64,000 nt of DNA, taken from positions 1-64,000 of the forward strand of contig NZ_JACHIG010000009.1 of the NCBI RefSeq assembly GCF_014203095.1. Reading direction: 5' to 3'. Origin of the DNA: Prosthecobacter vanneervenii. GTDB lineage: Bacteria; Verrucomicrobiota; Verrucomicrobiia; Verrucomicrobiales; Verrucomicrobiaceae. Positions 52,995-61,917 of this stretch are shown piece by piece. The translations under genes were made by a program, and so were the position numbers. Position 1 is the stretch's first letter. Each line of letters starts with the position of its first letter. Under the pieces are notes generated by a model. That model did no database searches and had not been told where the DNA came from. It saw nothing but the letters and a program-made list of their open reading frames with translations.

Positions 52995-53696
52995 ATGAGC
53001 CTGAATCCTGTGATCACCTCCGCCGCATCATTGCAACGTCTGGACGGCGTGGCTGGCGTGCTGCTTTTCAAAGGCCGGAACACCATCCACCGGCAGATGC
53101 CCTTCTCCGAAACGCGTGCGGACAACCTGCGCGAGATCGTGAGCCAGATGCTGGAGGGTTATCGCCAGGTGCGGCGCAAGATCCACCAGATCTACCTGGA
53201 GTTTGACGGCGGGGTGCTGCTGGCCGTGCTGCATGAGGAGGTGGTGATGCTGTTTTTCCTGACCTCCCGTGCGGACCCGGATCTGGCCGCCAGCGCCGCC
53301 TCGGTAATGCTGAATGACCATGCGCCGCTGCTGCGTGCGGCCTCCAGCGAGCCGCAGCCTGCGGCTCAGGGGCCTGAGGATGGCATCGAAGAGCTGGTGG
53401 TCACGAGCCCGCGTGCCCTGGCGCAGATCACGGAAAAGGCCGAAACGACCGTCAACCAATGGGGTGCGGTGCGCAAATGCGTGGAGGGCGTGCTGGGCAA
53501 GGTGATGGGCCGTGCCCAGGCCAGCAACCTGATCCAGCGCACGATCGACGAGGCAAAAATAGCCGATCCCTACCGCCTCTCCGCCACCGAGGTGCGCAAG
53601 CTGGCGGTGAGCGTGATCGAGCACGTGCCCAACACCTCAAAGCGCCGCCAGCTCCTCGTGGAGCTGGATGCCTCGATGGAACATTTGAAAAACTGA
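52995..53696 (+). CDS. roadblock/LC7-like domain protein
   Basis: 233 residues, no signal peptide. Residues about 8-110 ('RLDGVAGVLLFKGRNTIHRQ', 'IYLEFDGGVLLAVLHEEVVMLFFL') follow the alpha-beta-beta-alpha-beta pattern of roadblock proteins. The C-terminal part (about 130-233) is helical. In other bacteria such proteins serve as GTPase partners (MglB-like), but no small GTPase is present here. It sits 20 bp before the ammonium transporter gene, so a link to nitrogen status is possible. Confidence 0.65.
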   Translation: MSLNPVITSAASLQRLDGVAGVLLFKGRNTIHRQMPFSETRADNLREIVSQMLEGYRQVRRKIHQIYLEFDGGVLLAVLHEEVVMLFFLTSRADPDLAASAASVMLNDHAPLLRAASSEPQPAAQGPEDGIEELVVTSPRALAQITEKAETTVNQWGAVRKCVEGVLGKVMGRAQASNLIQRTIDEAKIADPYRLSATEVRKLAVSVIEHVPNTSKRRQLLVELDASMEHLKN

Positions 53697-53716
53697 ACCT
53701 GCCCCACCCAACTCAC

Positions 53717-55183
53717 ATGCTGCACTTCCGCGCCTGCCTTCTAGCCTTCATCACCCTGGCCACCTGCGTCTCCGCCCAGGAGGGCAATGCCAAGATCGAG
53801 GCCAAGCTAGACACCATCATCAAAAAACTGGACGCCAGCCAGGGCACGCTGAACGAAGTGGCCAAGGCGGTGAAGCCCGCGCCTGCGCCCGCCGCCGCAC
53901 CCGCTGCGGCCAGCTCTCCGGCAGATGCCTCGCTGAAGTCTGACATTGAAACCGTGCAGCTGAACCTGAACTATGTGTGGATGGTGGCCACCGGAGCGCT
54001 CGTCTTTGTGATGCAGGCCGGGTTTGCGATGGTGGAGCTGGGATTTGCCCGCGCGAAGAACAGCATCAACATCATCATGAAGAACTTTCTGGACTTCTGC
54101 ATCAGCGCCATTGTCTTCCTCTTCATCGGCTTTGGCCTGATGTTTGGCACCAGTGCAGGCGGCTGGATCGGCACGGACAGCTTCTGGATCTCCAACCATC
54201 CGGCGGATGACAAGATGTGGGCCTTCTGGTTCTTCCAGGTCGTGTTTGCCGGCACCGCCTGCACCATTGTCTCGGGCGCCATGGCGGAGCGCACCAAGTT
54301 TGTAGGCTATCTCATCTACGCGGCGCTGCTGGCGGCGATTGTTTATCCCCTGGGCGGTCACTGGTGCTGGGGCAGCTTTGGCGGCGCATTCGGAGTCGGC
54401 GGAGAGAAGGGCTGGCTGGAGGCGATGGGCTTTGTGGATTTCGCCGGCTCAACGGTGGTGCATGGCTGCGGCGGCGCCTGTGCGCTGGCGGGTATTCTGG
54501 TGGTGGGGGCGAGGCATGGCCGCTTTGCCAAGGATGGCACGCCGCGCCTGATCGCGGGGCACAACATCCCACTGGCGGCACTGGGTGTGTTCATTCTTTG
54601 GTTTGGCTGGTTTGGCTTCAATGCGGGCTCCACGCTGGTAGGAAATGGCACGATCGGCCGCATCGCGGTGAATACCACCATCGCCCCGGCGGCGGCGGCG
54701 CTCTCGGCCATGATCTCGATGTGGTTTGTGCAGGGGCGGCCGGATGTGGGCATCACGCTCAATGGTTCGCTGGGTGGTGCGGTGGGTGTCACGGCATGCT
54801 GCGCAAACATTTCTCCCGCCTCTGCTTTCATTGTGGGGCTGATCGCCGGCATCATCACCACGGTGGCTACCATCGCGCTGGAACGCATGCAGATCGACGA
54901 TGCCGTGGGTGCCGTGCCCGTGCATCTCTGCAATGGCTGGTGGGGCACGCTGAGCGTGGCACTCTTCAACATGGACGGCTTTGATGCGCACAAGCTCGGC
55001 GTGCAGGCTCTGGGCACCTTTTCGGTCACGCTCACCGCCTTCACGGTCTGCTTTGGCATCTTCAAGCTGGTGGACAAGATGGTGGGCCTACGTGCCTCCG
55101 ACAATGAGCAGATCGACGGGCTGGACTTTGCCGAACATGCGGCGAATGCCTACCCCGACTTCCAGACCACGGAGCAGGCCTAA
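53717..55183 (+). CDS. amt: ammonium transporter with N-terminal signal/coiled extension
   Basis: 488 residues from MLHFRACLLA (53717). A signal peptide ('TCVSAQEG') and a ~60-residue helical plus Ala/Pro linker (22-75) precede an Amt/AmtB body of 11 helices. The pore twin histidines are His249 ('TVVHGCGGACA') and His403 ('PVHLCNGWWG'). 'WFGWFGFNAGS' is the family signature. It transports ammonium/ammonia across the inner membrane. No glnK/PII gene follows, which is unusual. It is co-directional and 20 bp after a roadblock-like gene; a sigma-54-like site lies before that unit. Confidence 0.93.
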   Translation: MLHFRACLLAFITLATCVSAQEGNAKIEAKLDTIIKKLDASQGTLNEVAKAVKPAPAPAAAPAAASSPADASLKSDIETVQLNLNYVWMVATGALVFVMQAGFAMVELGFARAKNSINIIMKNFLDFCISAIVFLFIGFGLMFGTSAGGWIGTDSFWISNHPADDKMWAFWFFQVVFAGTACTIVSGAMAERTKFVGYLIYAALLAAIVYPLGGHWCWGSFGGAFGVGGEKGWLEAMGFVDFAGSTVVHGCGGACALAGILVVGARHGRFAKDGTPRLIAGHNIPLAALGVFILWFGWFGFNAGSTLVGNGTIGRIAVNTTIAPAAAALSAMISMWFVQGRPDVGITLNGSLGGAVGVTACCANISPASAFIVGLIAGIITTVATIALERMQIDDAVGAVPVHLCNGWWGTLSVALFNMDGFDAHKLGVQALGTFSVTLTAFTVCFGIFKLVDKMVGLRASDNEQIDGLDFAEHAANAYPDFQTTEQA

Positions 55184-55286
55184 GGCGGGCCTGTTTTAGC
55201 GGTTTGTTTTGGCGGGCAATCGCGGTCACGCATTGCGCAAGATCGGCGGGGCATCGCGGGTGGGGCTGTGCGTTTTTAGGGGAGTT

Positions 55287-56465
55287 ATGATCAACCTCAC
55301 CCGCCTCTACTGTGATGTCGCCCAGCCCATGGACCACCTGCGCTACGGGCGCGGCCATGGCTCGCCCACCTCCGCCGCCGAGCGCCGCCCCATCGTCGTC
55401 TGGAACATCACCCGCCGCTGCAATCTGAAGTGCGTGCACTGCTACCAGGATTCCGACTCCAAATTTTACCCCGGCGAGCTGAGCTGGGAGCAGTGCAAAG
55501 CTGTGGTGGATGATCTGGCGGAGTACAAAGTACCTGCGCTGCTGCTCTCTGGTGGCGAGCCCACGATCCACCCGCACTTCTTTGAGCTGGCCGAATACGC
55601 CACCAGCAAGGGCCTGCGCCTCACGCTTTCCACCAATGGCACGCTGATCACTCCAGAGTGGGCGCAGCGCATCAAAAACATCGGCTTCTCGTATGTGGGC
55701 ATCTCGCTGGACGGCATGGGCGCCACGCACGACCACTTCCGTGGCAAGGTGGGCTGCTTTGACAAGGCGGTGGCCGCCTTCCGCAATTGCAAAGCCGTGG
55801 GCCAGAAGGTGGGCCTGCGCCTCACGCTCTCCCGCCACAACATCGCCGACATCGAGGGCATCCTGGACTTCATCGAGAAAGAGGACATCGAACGCGTGTG
55901 CTTCTACCACCTCGTCTACAGCGGACGCGGAGCCGAGCTGATGGAGGTGCCACATGAGGAGACGCGGGGTGCCATCGACAAAATCCTGGACCGCACTGCC
56001 AAGTGGGCCGCCAGTGGCAAGCCGCGCGAAGTTCTCACTGTGGACCAGCCGGTGGACGGCCCCTACCTCTACATGCGCCTGAAGCGGGAGAACCCCGAAC
56101 GTGCCGCCAAAGCCATGGAGCTGCTGAAATGGAACGGCGGCGGTGCCAACAGCAGCGGCACCGGCATCAGCAACATCGACACCCAGGGGAATGTGCACCC
56201 GGACCAGTTCTGGCACGAGCTGACGCTGGGCAATGTGAAGGACCGCAAGTTCAGCGACATCTGGAGCAACCGCGACAACGCCACGCTCAATGCTTTGCGC
56301 AACCGCAAGGAGCACCTGACCGGCAAATGCGCCGAGTGCAGCTTTCTGGATGTGTGCGGCGGCGGCTTCCGTGTGCGCGCGCTGCAGATGACGGGCGACC
56401 TCTGGGCCCCTGACCCCTCCTGCTATCTGAATGAGCAGGAGATCGGGCAGCCACAGATGGTTTGA
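55287..56465 (+). CDS. radical SAM/SPASM protein, AhbC/NirJ-like
   Basis: 392 residues from MINLTRLYCD (55287), preceded by AGGGGAG, one of the few clear Shine-Dalgarno sites in the window. The radical SAM cluster Cys are 45, 49 and 52 (CNLKCVHC), then 'LLLSGGEPTIHPHF'. The C-terminal SPASM part has 'GKCAECSFLDVCGGGFRVRA'. The opening 'LTRLYCDVAQPMDHLRYGRG' and 'VVWNITRRCNLKC' resemble AhbC/NirJ enzymes that trim side chains of siroheme-derived tetrapyrroles. No other haem gene is adjacent, so the exact reaction is open. Confidence 0.75.
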   Translation: MINLTRLYCDVAQPMDHLRYGRGHGSPTSAAERRPIVVWNITRRCNLKCVHCYQDSDSKFYPGELSWEQCKAVVDDLAEYKVPALLLSGGEPTIHPHFFELAEYATSKGLRLTLSTNGTLITPEWAQRIKNIGFSYVGISLDGMGATHDHFRGKVGCFDKAVAAFRNCKAVGQKVGLRLTLSRHNIADIEGILDFIEKEDIERVCFYHLVYSGRGAELMEVPHEETRGAIDKILDRTAKWAASGKPREVLTVDQPVDGPYLYMRLKRENPERAAKAMELLKWNGGGANSSGTGISNIDTQGNVHPDQFWHELTLGNVKDRKFSDIWSNRDNATLNALRNRKEHLTGKCAECSFLDVCGGGFRVRALQMTGDLWAPDPSCYLNEQEIGQPQMV

Positions 56466-56631
56466 CGTTCAGCGAGAATGGTCGGTATGGAAATTATTTA
56501 ATCCACTCGGAGATCGCAGGATTTTCCCTGCGTGTTTTCTTGCCCTTTGATTGGAGCCTGCCAGCATCGGGCGTTCTCATGTGGAGTCGCGCCTCCGCAT
56601 CAACGTCTTAAACCTTCATTTACGCAGACTC

Positions 56632-57336
56632 ATGAAAGCTTCACGTTGCACCTCTCCAGGCATGGCACGCATGACCGCTTTGCTGGCAGCCGCCACACTC
56701 CTCAGTCAATGCTCCATGCCACCGGAGCAGGCCTGGCGCTACATCCAGACCAATGGCCTGCTAAGCTACATGCAGGCCCCGCGCCAGCCATCCCCGCCAT
56801 TCCGCGTTGGCACTGCGGGCTACCAGCACTATGCTCTCAGCCCTCAGCGCAGATACACGCCTTCAGTCGCCTGGAATTCTCCCCTGCCCAGCCGCAGCAG
56901 GTATCAAGCATCCAACAGCTACCTGAGCCAGCCGTCTTCCAGTTCCAGGTATGTGCCACGCCCACGCTCGAGCGCTCCCGCCACTGAGTCAGCCCCGAAG
57001 GTGAAAATCCCCGTGCAGGAGCCCTCTCCGTCACCCCAGGTGGCCAGCACCCCCGCGCCACAGCACCAGACTGCCCCAAAGACCAACACACCGTCTGCGC
57101 CCGCCTCCATCAACACTGACAACGTGCCCTACGGCTCGCCGGTGCCGGGGCGCATGAACATGGTGAACAGTCCCTATGCAGGAAAGACCCAGCTGGTGGA
57201 CGTCTCCGGCATGAGCGCTGGGCAGACGGTGAAGTGCCCCTATACCGGCAAGCTCTTCAAAGTGCCCCCAACCCAGCAGGCCGCCGCGCAGACGGAATCA
57301 AGCCTGGAAGCGAAATCTGGCGACAAAAAGCCCTAA
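56632..57336 (+). CDS. lipoprotein, low complexity
   Basis: 234 residues from MKASRCTSPG (56632). A lipobox 'LLSQC' puts the lipid-bearing Cys near residue 27. The middle (50-165) is Pro/Ser/Gln-rich and disordered. The C-terminal 'VNSPYAGKTQLVDVSGMSAG' and 'TVKCPYTGKLFKVP' is a short conserved-looking module with a CPYTGK motif. No function is recognised. Confidence 0.7.
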   Translation: MKASRCTSPGMARMTALLAAATLLSQCSMPPEQAWRYIQTNGLLSYMQAPRQPSPPFRVGTAGYQHYALSPQRRYTPSVAWNSPLPSRSRYQASNSYLSQPSSSSRYVPRPRSSAPATESAPKVKIPVQEPSPSPQVASTPAPQHQTAPKTNTPSAPASINTDNVPYGSPVPGRMNMVNSPYAGKTQLVDVSGMSAGQTVKCPYTGKLFKVPPTQQAAAQTESSLEAKSGDKKP

Positions 57337-57479
57337 AACGGCCGGGAGTGCCAAAATCACCCCTAAAACCGCCGCCGGGGAAAACCGCGGTGGGGGCCTG
57401 CATTTGGTCTTGATTCAACCTTGATCAGTGGAACTCTTCCGGCCCTCAAAAAAAGTAAAACGACAACCGATCATCCATC

Positions 57480-57728
57480 ATGGGTCAACAACTGAACAAA
57501 GTAATCAAACGCCGCCGCCGTAAGCTTTACATCGCCCGCAAGAAAGCTCTGGCCAAAGCTGGCGTGTCCCGCAAGGCTCGTGCCGCCAAAGCCGAAGCCA
57601 AAGGCGCCAAGAAAGCTCCCGCCAAAAAAGCAGCCGTGAAGAAGGCCCCAACCAAGGCCAAGGCCGCTGAAACCGCCGCCGTGGAAGTGACCGAGACCGC
57701 CGCCCCTGAAGCTGCTGCCCAGGAGTAA
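57480..57728 (+). CDS. small Lys/Ala-rich histone-H1-like protein
   Basis: 82 residues. The N-terminus 'MGQQLNKVIKRRRRKLYIARKK' (split after 18: ...RKLY) is strongly basic and looks conserved, followed by AKKAPAKK-type repeats as in H1-like proteins, and an acidic Glu/Ala tail (about 62-82). It probably binds nucleic acid. It has its own strong terminator and a 140-bp leader, so it is likely well expressed. Confidence 0.78.
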   Translation: MGQQLNKVIKRRRRKLYIARKKALAKAGVSRKARAAKAEAKGAKKAPAKKAAVKKAPTKAKAAETAAVEVTETAAPEAAAQE

Positions 57729-57761
57729 TCGGTTCATCAACTGACATCTCGATTTCAAGAC

Positions 57762-57794
57762 CACCGTCATGGCCTGCCATGACGGTGTTTTTTT
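57762..57794 (+). terminator. strong intrinsic terminator of the H1-like gene
   Basis: CACCGTCATGG (57762-57772) and CCATGACGGTG (57777-57787) around CCTG, then seven T. It lies between convergent genes; the reverse strand lacks a T-run. Confidence 0.95.
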
Positions 57795-57812
57795 ACACAG
57801 CCAAAAAATGGC

Positions 57813-58418
57813 CTACTGGAACCAGCCGGTGCCACCACTGCCAGGATAGGCGGGTGTGGTGCCGTTGGAGCTGGAATTGAAGGCATCATAATAGCCACGC
57901 TCAAAACTGGAGCGGTAGCGTGGATCGTAGCGGCCGACATATGCCGCGGGATCAGCGGCCCGGCCGTTGGTGCGATCGCGCAGGCCGTAGTCGTAGCCCT
58001 GATTGTAAACAGGATCTCGCTGCTGCTGGGGGGCTTGTTGCTGCTGCTGAGCTGCGCCCGGAGGAGGTGGCAGTGCTCCGGGCTGGTTGCCGTAGCCGGG
58101 ATTGACGCCCAACTGGCCCTGGCTGCTGCGGATTTGATTGTAGCGTTGATTGTAGCCGTCGCGGTATGCCATCGTGGTATTGCGGTCAAAACGCGATGGG
58201 TAGCGATTGTAGTCGGGATTCAATCCTTGCTGGGCATCAGACTGACCGTCCTGCTGACCACGCTCGAAGGCCATGGCGTTCATCTGCGCGCCCTGATCCC
58301 GCATGTCCTGGCGATAGGGGTTGGCATAAGGATCCGCGCCGTTAGGGCCGTAGTAGGGGTCCACACATTGGGTGAGCAGCAACGGAAGAGCCAGCGAGGC
58401 GAGGCGCGTGAGTTTCAT
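57813..58418 (-). CDS. Gln/Tyr/Asn-rich lipoprotein
   Basis: 201 residues from MKLTRLASLA (58418). Lipobox 'LLLTQC' with Cys18. The mature part is rich in Tyr, Gln, Asn and Asp, with repeated 'Y..GY..R' patterns ('AYRDGYNQRYNQ', 'NQGYDYGLRDR', 'FERGYYDAFN') and a poly-Gln stretch. It is probably an envelope-exposed structural protein. The function is unknown. Confidence 0.7.
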   Translation of the reverse strand: MKLTRLASLALPLLLTQCVDPYYGPNGADPYANPYRQDMRDQGAQMNAMAFERGQQDGQSDAQQGLNPDYNRYPSRFDRNTTMAYRDGYNQRYNQIRSSQGQLGVNPGYGNQPGALPPPPGAAQQQQQAPQQQRDPVYNQGYDYGLRDRTNGRAADPAAYVGRYDPRYRSSFERGYYDAFNSSSNGTTPAYPGSGGTGWFQ

Positions 58419-58490
58419 AAGAGAGCGTAAGAGACGCCCAGCCGTGTGGCAAGGGCGCAATCTCCGACGCATTGGCTGCGTTTTGTGTTC

Positions 58491-59345
58491 ATGAAATGTT
58501 CCATCCTGCTGTGCTGCCTGCTGCTGACTGCGACCACCCGAGCCGATGACGCCGTGCGCATTGAAAAAGACGTCTCCTACCTGCCGGCGGAACGAAAAGA
58601 AAAGGCCGACCTGTATCTGCCTGCGGAAGACGGGCAGAAGCACCCTGGAGTCGTCATCATTCACGGTGGCGGCTGGACCGGCGGCATCAAGGATGCCAAA
58701 CGCGAGATCAACATCGGCACCACGCTGGCCGCGCATGGCTACGTGTGCATGAGCATCGACTACCAGCTCCATGATTCCAAAAGCCCCACGCCCTGCTGGC
58801 CTCAGAACCTGCATGACTGCAAAACCGCCGTGCGATGGCTGCGGGCCAATGCGGAGCGTCTGCATCTGGACAGCGCGCACATTGGAGTAATCGGAGGCTC
58901 CGCAGGCGGTCACCTGGCCAGCATGGTGGGCATCACCGGGCCGGAGGCAGGGCTGGACCCTGCAGGCCCCTATGGTGAGCAATCGTGCCGGGTGAACTGC
59001 GTGGTGGACATGTACGGCCCGGCAGACATCGAGCACTACAAGGACATCTCCGCACTGCGCAAAACCCGCGCAGAATCTCCCGAGCTGTACAAGCAGTTTT
59101 CCCTGCTCACCTATCTCGACCAATCAGACCCGCCTTTTCTCATTCTGCACGGCACGGCTGATAAGACGGTAGATGTGGAGCAGTCCAAAATACTGGATGC
59201 CGCGCTGGCAAAGCACGGCATCGAGCATCATCTGGAAATCATCGAAGGTGCTCCGCACACCTTTCACCTGCAGCCGAGCCAGAAAGACCTGCGGCCGCTG
59301 GTGCTTGCCTTTTTTGACAAGCACCTCAAGCCCGCAGCGAAGTAG
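58491..59345 (+). CDS. secreted alpha/beta-hydrolase (esterase)
   Basis: 284 residues from MKCSILLCCL (58491), signal peptide ('ATTRADDAV'). Oxyanion motif 'IIHGGGWTGG' (about 59-68), nucleophile elbow 'GGSAGGH' (about 139-145), the Asp in 'LHGTADKTVDVEQ' and the His in 'GAPHTFHLQ'. This is the HSL/BD-FAE-like group of carbohydrate or acetyl esterases. It converges with tex, stop to stop within 6 bp. Confidence 0.87.
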   Translation: MKCSILLCCLLLTATTRADDAVRIEKDVSYLPAERKEKADLYLPAEDGQKHPGVVIIHGGGWTGGIKDAKREINIGTTLAAHGYVCMSIDYQLHDSKSPTPCWPQNLHDCKTAVRWLRANAERLHLDSAHIGVIGGSAGGHLASMVGITGPEAGLDPAGPYGEQSCRVNCVVDMYGPADIEHYKDISALRKTRAESPELYKQFSLLTYLDQSDPPFLILHGTADKTVDVEQSKILDAALAKHGIEHHLEIIEGAPHTFHLQPSQKDLRPLVLAFFDKHLKPAAK

Positions 59346-59350
59346 CGCTT

Positions 59351-61726
59351 CTACTTCTTGCCCTTCTGCGTTGCGGCGGTGAACCAGTCATTGCCGCCAC
59401 CACCGCCACCGAAGGGATTGCCCATGCCGCCACCAGAGCTGCGACCACCACCGCTGGAGAAGCTGCGCTGAGCACCGCCCTGGCCGCCACCGCCGCCTGC
59501 GGGGCGGGGTCCTGCGCTGCCTTGCTTCTTCTCAAAATCGGGCTTCGACTTCATGCTGAGGGCGATGCGCTTACGCTGGATGTCCACTTCCGTGACGGTG
59601 ACCTGCACGCGCTGCGCCACCTTCACGATTTCGGCGGGATCGCGCACAAAGGTGTCGCTGAGCTGGCTCACGTGCACAAGGCCATCCTGGTGCACGCCGA
59701 TGTCCACAAAGGCGCCAAAGGCGGTCACGTTCGTGACGATGCCAGGGAGCTTCATACCGACGGTGAGATCCTTCATCTCGTTCACGCCTTCGGCGAAGGT
59801 GAAGACTTCGAACTGCTTACGCGGGTCGCGGCCGGGCTTGGCCAGTTCGTTCATGATGTCCTGCAGCGTGGGCAGGCCCACGTCTTCGCTGACGTATTTC
59901 TTGAGGTCGATCTTCTGGCGCAATTCGGCTCGCTGCATCAGCTCTGAAACGGTGCAGCCGATGTCCGCCGCCATTTTTTCCACCAGCGGATAGCGCTCGG
60001 GATGCACGGCACTGGCATCCAGAGGATGCGCGGCATCGCGGATGCGCAGGAAGCCTGCGGCCTGCTCGAAGGCCTTCTCGCCAAGCCGTGGCACCTTGAG
60101 CAGATCCTTGCGGCTCTGGAAGGGGCCGTTCTCATTGCGGAAGGCCACGATGTTGGCGGCGTGTGCGCTGTTTAGGCCGGAGACGTAGCTGAGAAGCTGC
60201 TTGCTGGCGGTGTTCAGCTCCACGCCCACGCCGTTCACCGCGCTGATGACGACGTTGTCCAGGCTGGTCTTGAGCTGGTTTTGATCCACATCATGCTGGT
60301 ACTGGCCCACGCCGATAGATTTCGGATCCAGCTTCACCAGCTCTGCCAGAGGGTCCATGAGACGACGGGCGATGGAGACGGAGCCACGCACGGTGACGTC
60401 GTGATTTGGAAACTCCTCGCGCGCGACTTCGCTGGCGCTGTAGATGGAGGCACCGCTTTCATTCACCATGATGACGGGAATGGAGGCCGGCACGCCGATC
60501 TTCTTCACAAACATTTCCGTCTCACGGCTGGCGGTACCGTTGCCGATGGCGATGGCCTGGATTTTGTAACGGTCCACCAGATTGAGCACCAGATTCTTCG
60601 CGTGCAGCAGGCCGCTGCCTTCGCCGAGGAGGTAGATCACGTCATTGTAGAGCAGCTGGCCCTGGGCATCGAGCACGACGATCTTGCAGCCGGTGCGGAA
60701 GCCGGGGTCGATGCCTAGGACGCGTTTCTGGCCCAGAGGTGCGGCCAGGAGGAGCTCGCGAAGGTTGTCGGCAAAGACGCGAACGGCTTCGGTGTCCGCC
60801 TTCTTCTTGGACTCAAGACGCGCCTCGGTCTCCATGCTGGAGCTGAGCAGGCGCTTGTAGCTGTCTGCGCAGGCGAGCTTCATCTGATCGGTGCAGGCAT
60901 TACCGCCTTTGACGAAGATATTCTCGATGATCTTGATGGCAGTGTCTTCTGCAGGCTGGATGCGCATGAGCAGATAGCCTTCTTTTTCGCCACGACGGAT
61001 GGCCAGCATGCGGTGGGAGGGGATGGACTTGAGCGGCTCGGTCCAGTCGAAGTAGTCGCGGAACTTCTGCGCCTCTTCCTCCTTCTCTTTTCCAAACATG
61101 ACTTTGGAGACAACCGAAGACTGCTCGGTGAAAAGTTTACGCAATGCAGCACGTGTCTCTGCGTGGTCGCTGATGCGCTCGGCGATGATGTCGCGCGCGC
61201 CACTGAGAGCGTCTGCGGCGTCTTTGACGCGCAGCTCCTCGTTTTCGTGATCGGGGTTCACATACTTGGCCACCTCGGTGTTGAGATCGACGCCGGATGT
61301 GAGGAGATTGGCCTCAATGAAATCGGCCAGTGGTTCCAGGCCCTTTTCCTTGGCGATGGTGGCGCGGGTGCGGCGCTTCGGACGGAACGGCGCAAAGATA
61401 TCCTCCAGCGCATTCATCGTCTCGGCCTTTTCGATCTTGGCGCGCAGGACGTCCGTCATGAGCTTGCGCTCTTCGAGAGACTTCACGATGGCGGTGCGGC
61501 GGTCATCCAGCGCCACGAGCTGGCCCATGCGCTCCTGGATGTTCTGGATCTGCACTTCATCGAGAGAGCCGGTGGCCTCTTTACGATAGCGGGAAATGAA
61601 GGGGACGGTGGCTCCGTCAGCGAGCAGCTTGGCAGTGGCGCCCACCTGGATGGCCTTCAGGCCCAGCTCCTTGGAGACGCGCTCGACGTGGGCGACATTG
61701 ATATTGAGTTCGTTGGCAGCAGACAT
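59351..61726 (-). CDS. tex: Tex-type S1 RNA-binding protein
   Basis: 791 residues. Tex order: helical N-terminal part (about 1-320), YqgF/RNase-H-like domain ('VLGIDPGFRTGCKIVVLD', about 335), HhH motifs ('VVISAVNGVGVELNTASKQLLSYVSGL' region, about 495) and S1 domain ('GMKLPGIVTNVTAFGAFVDI', about 650-720). The last ~60 residues form a Gly/Ser-rich tail ending 'ATQKGKK', longer than usual. Tex affects transcription and RNA turnover. Single gene. Confidence 0.94.
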   Translation of the reverse strand: MSAANELNINVAHVERVSKELGLKAIQVGATAKLLADGATVPFISRYRKEATGSLDEVQIQNIQERMGQLVALDDRRTAIVKSLEERKLMTDVLRAKIEKAETMNALEDIFAPFRPKRRTRATIAKEKGLEPLADFIEANLLTSGVDLNTEVAKYVNPDHENEELRVKDAADALSGARDIIAERISDHAETRAALRKLFTEQSSVVSKVMFGKEKEEEAQKFRDYFDWTEPLKSIPSHRMLAIRRGEKEGYLLMRIQPAEDTAIKIIENIFVKGGNACTDQMKLACADSYKRLLSSSMETEARLESKKKADTEAVRVFADNLRELLLAAPLGQKRVLGIDPGFRTGCKIVVLDAQGQLLYNDVIYLLGEGSGLLHAKNLVLNLVDRYKIQAIAIGNGTASRETEMFVKKIGVPASIPVIMVNESGASIYSASEVAREEFPNHDVTVRGSVSIARRLMDPLAELVKLDPKSIGVGQYQHDVDQNQLKTSLDNVVISAVNGVGVELNTASKQLLSYVSGLNSAHAANIVAFRNENGPFQSRKDLLKVPRLGEKAFEQAAGFLRIRDAAHPLDASAVHPERYPLVEKMAADIGCTVSELMQRAELRQKIDLKKYVSEDVGLPTLQDIMNELAKPGRDPRKQFEVFTFAEGVNEMKDLTVGMKLPGIVTNVTAFGAFVDIGVHQDGLVHVSQLSDTFVRDPAEIVKVAQRVQVTVTEVDIQRKRIALSMKSKPDFEKKQGSAGPRPAGGGGGQGGAQRSFSSGGGRSSGGGMGNPFGGGGGGNDWFTAATQKGKK

Positions 61727-61917
61727 GGTTGGGAAATTTGGGGATGGTTGAAGGCCACATGCACTCCGTTGCAGTACATGCAGCCATTTGGGTGGGTGGA
61801 ATTAGCGAGACGTTTCCCTGCGGCAACCAATCAGCGCGACTTGTGAAAAACTTTTGTCGGAGGCATGGCTTGACATGGCTTTGCGAAATTTTCCCGGACG
61901 AGTCGTATTGAGGCTGC

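Noticed and set aside
53459..53716. 86-residue N-terminal extension of the ammonium transporter
   Set aside because: It overlaps the roadblock-like gene in another frame; a signal peptide starts at the ATG at 53717.
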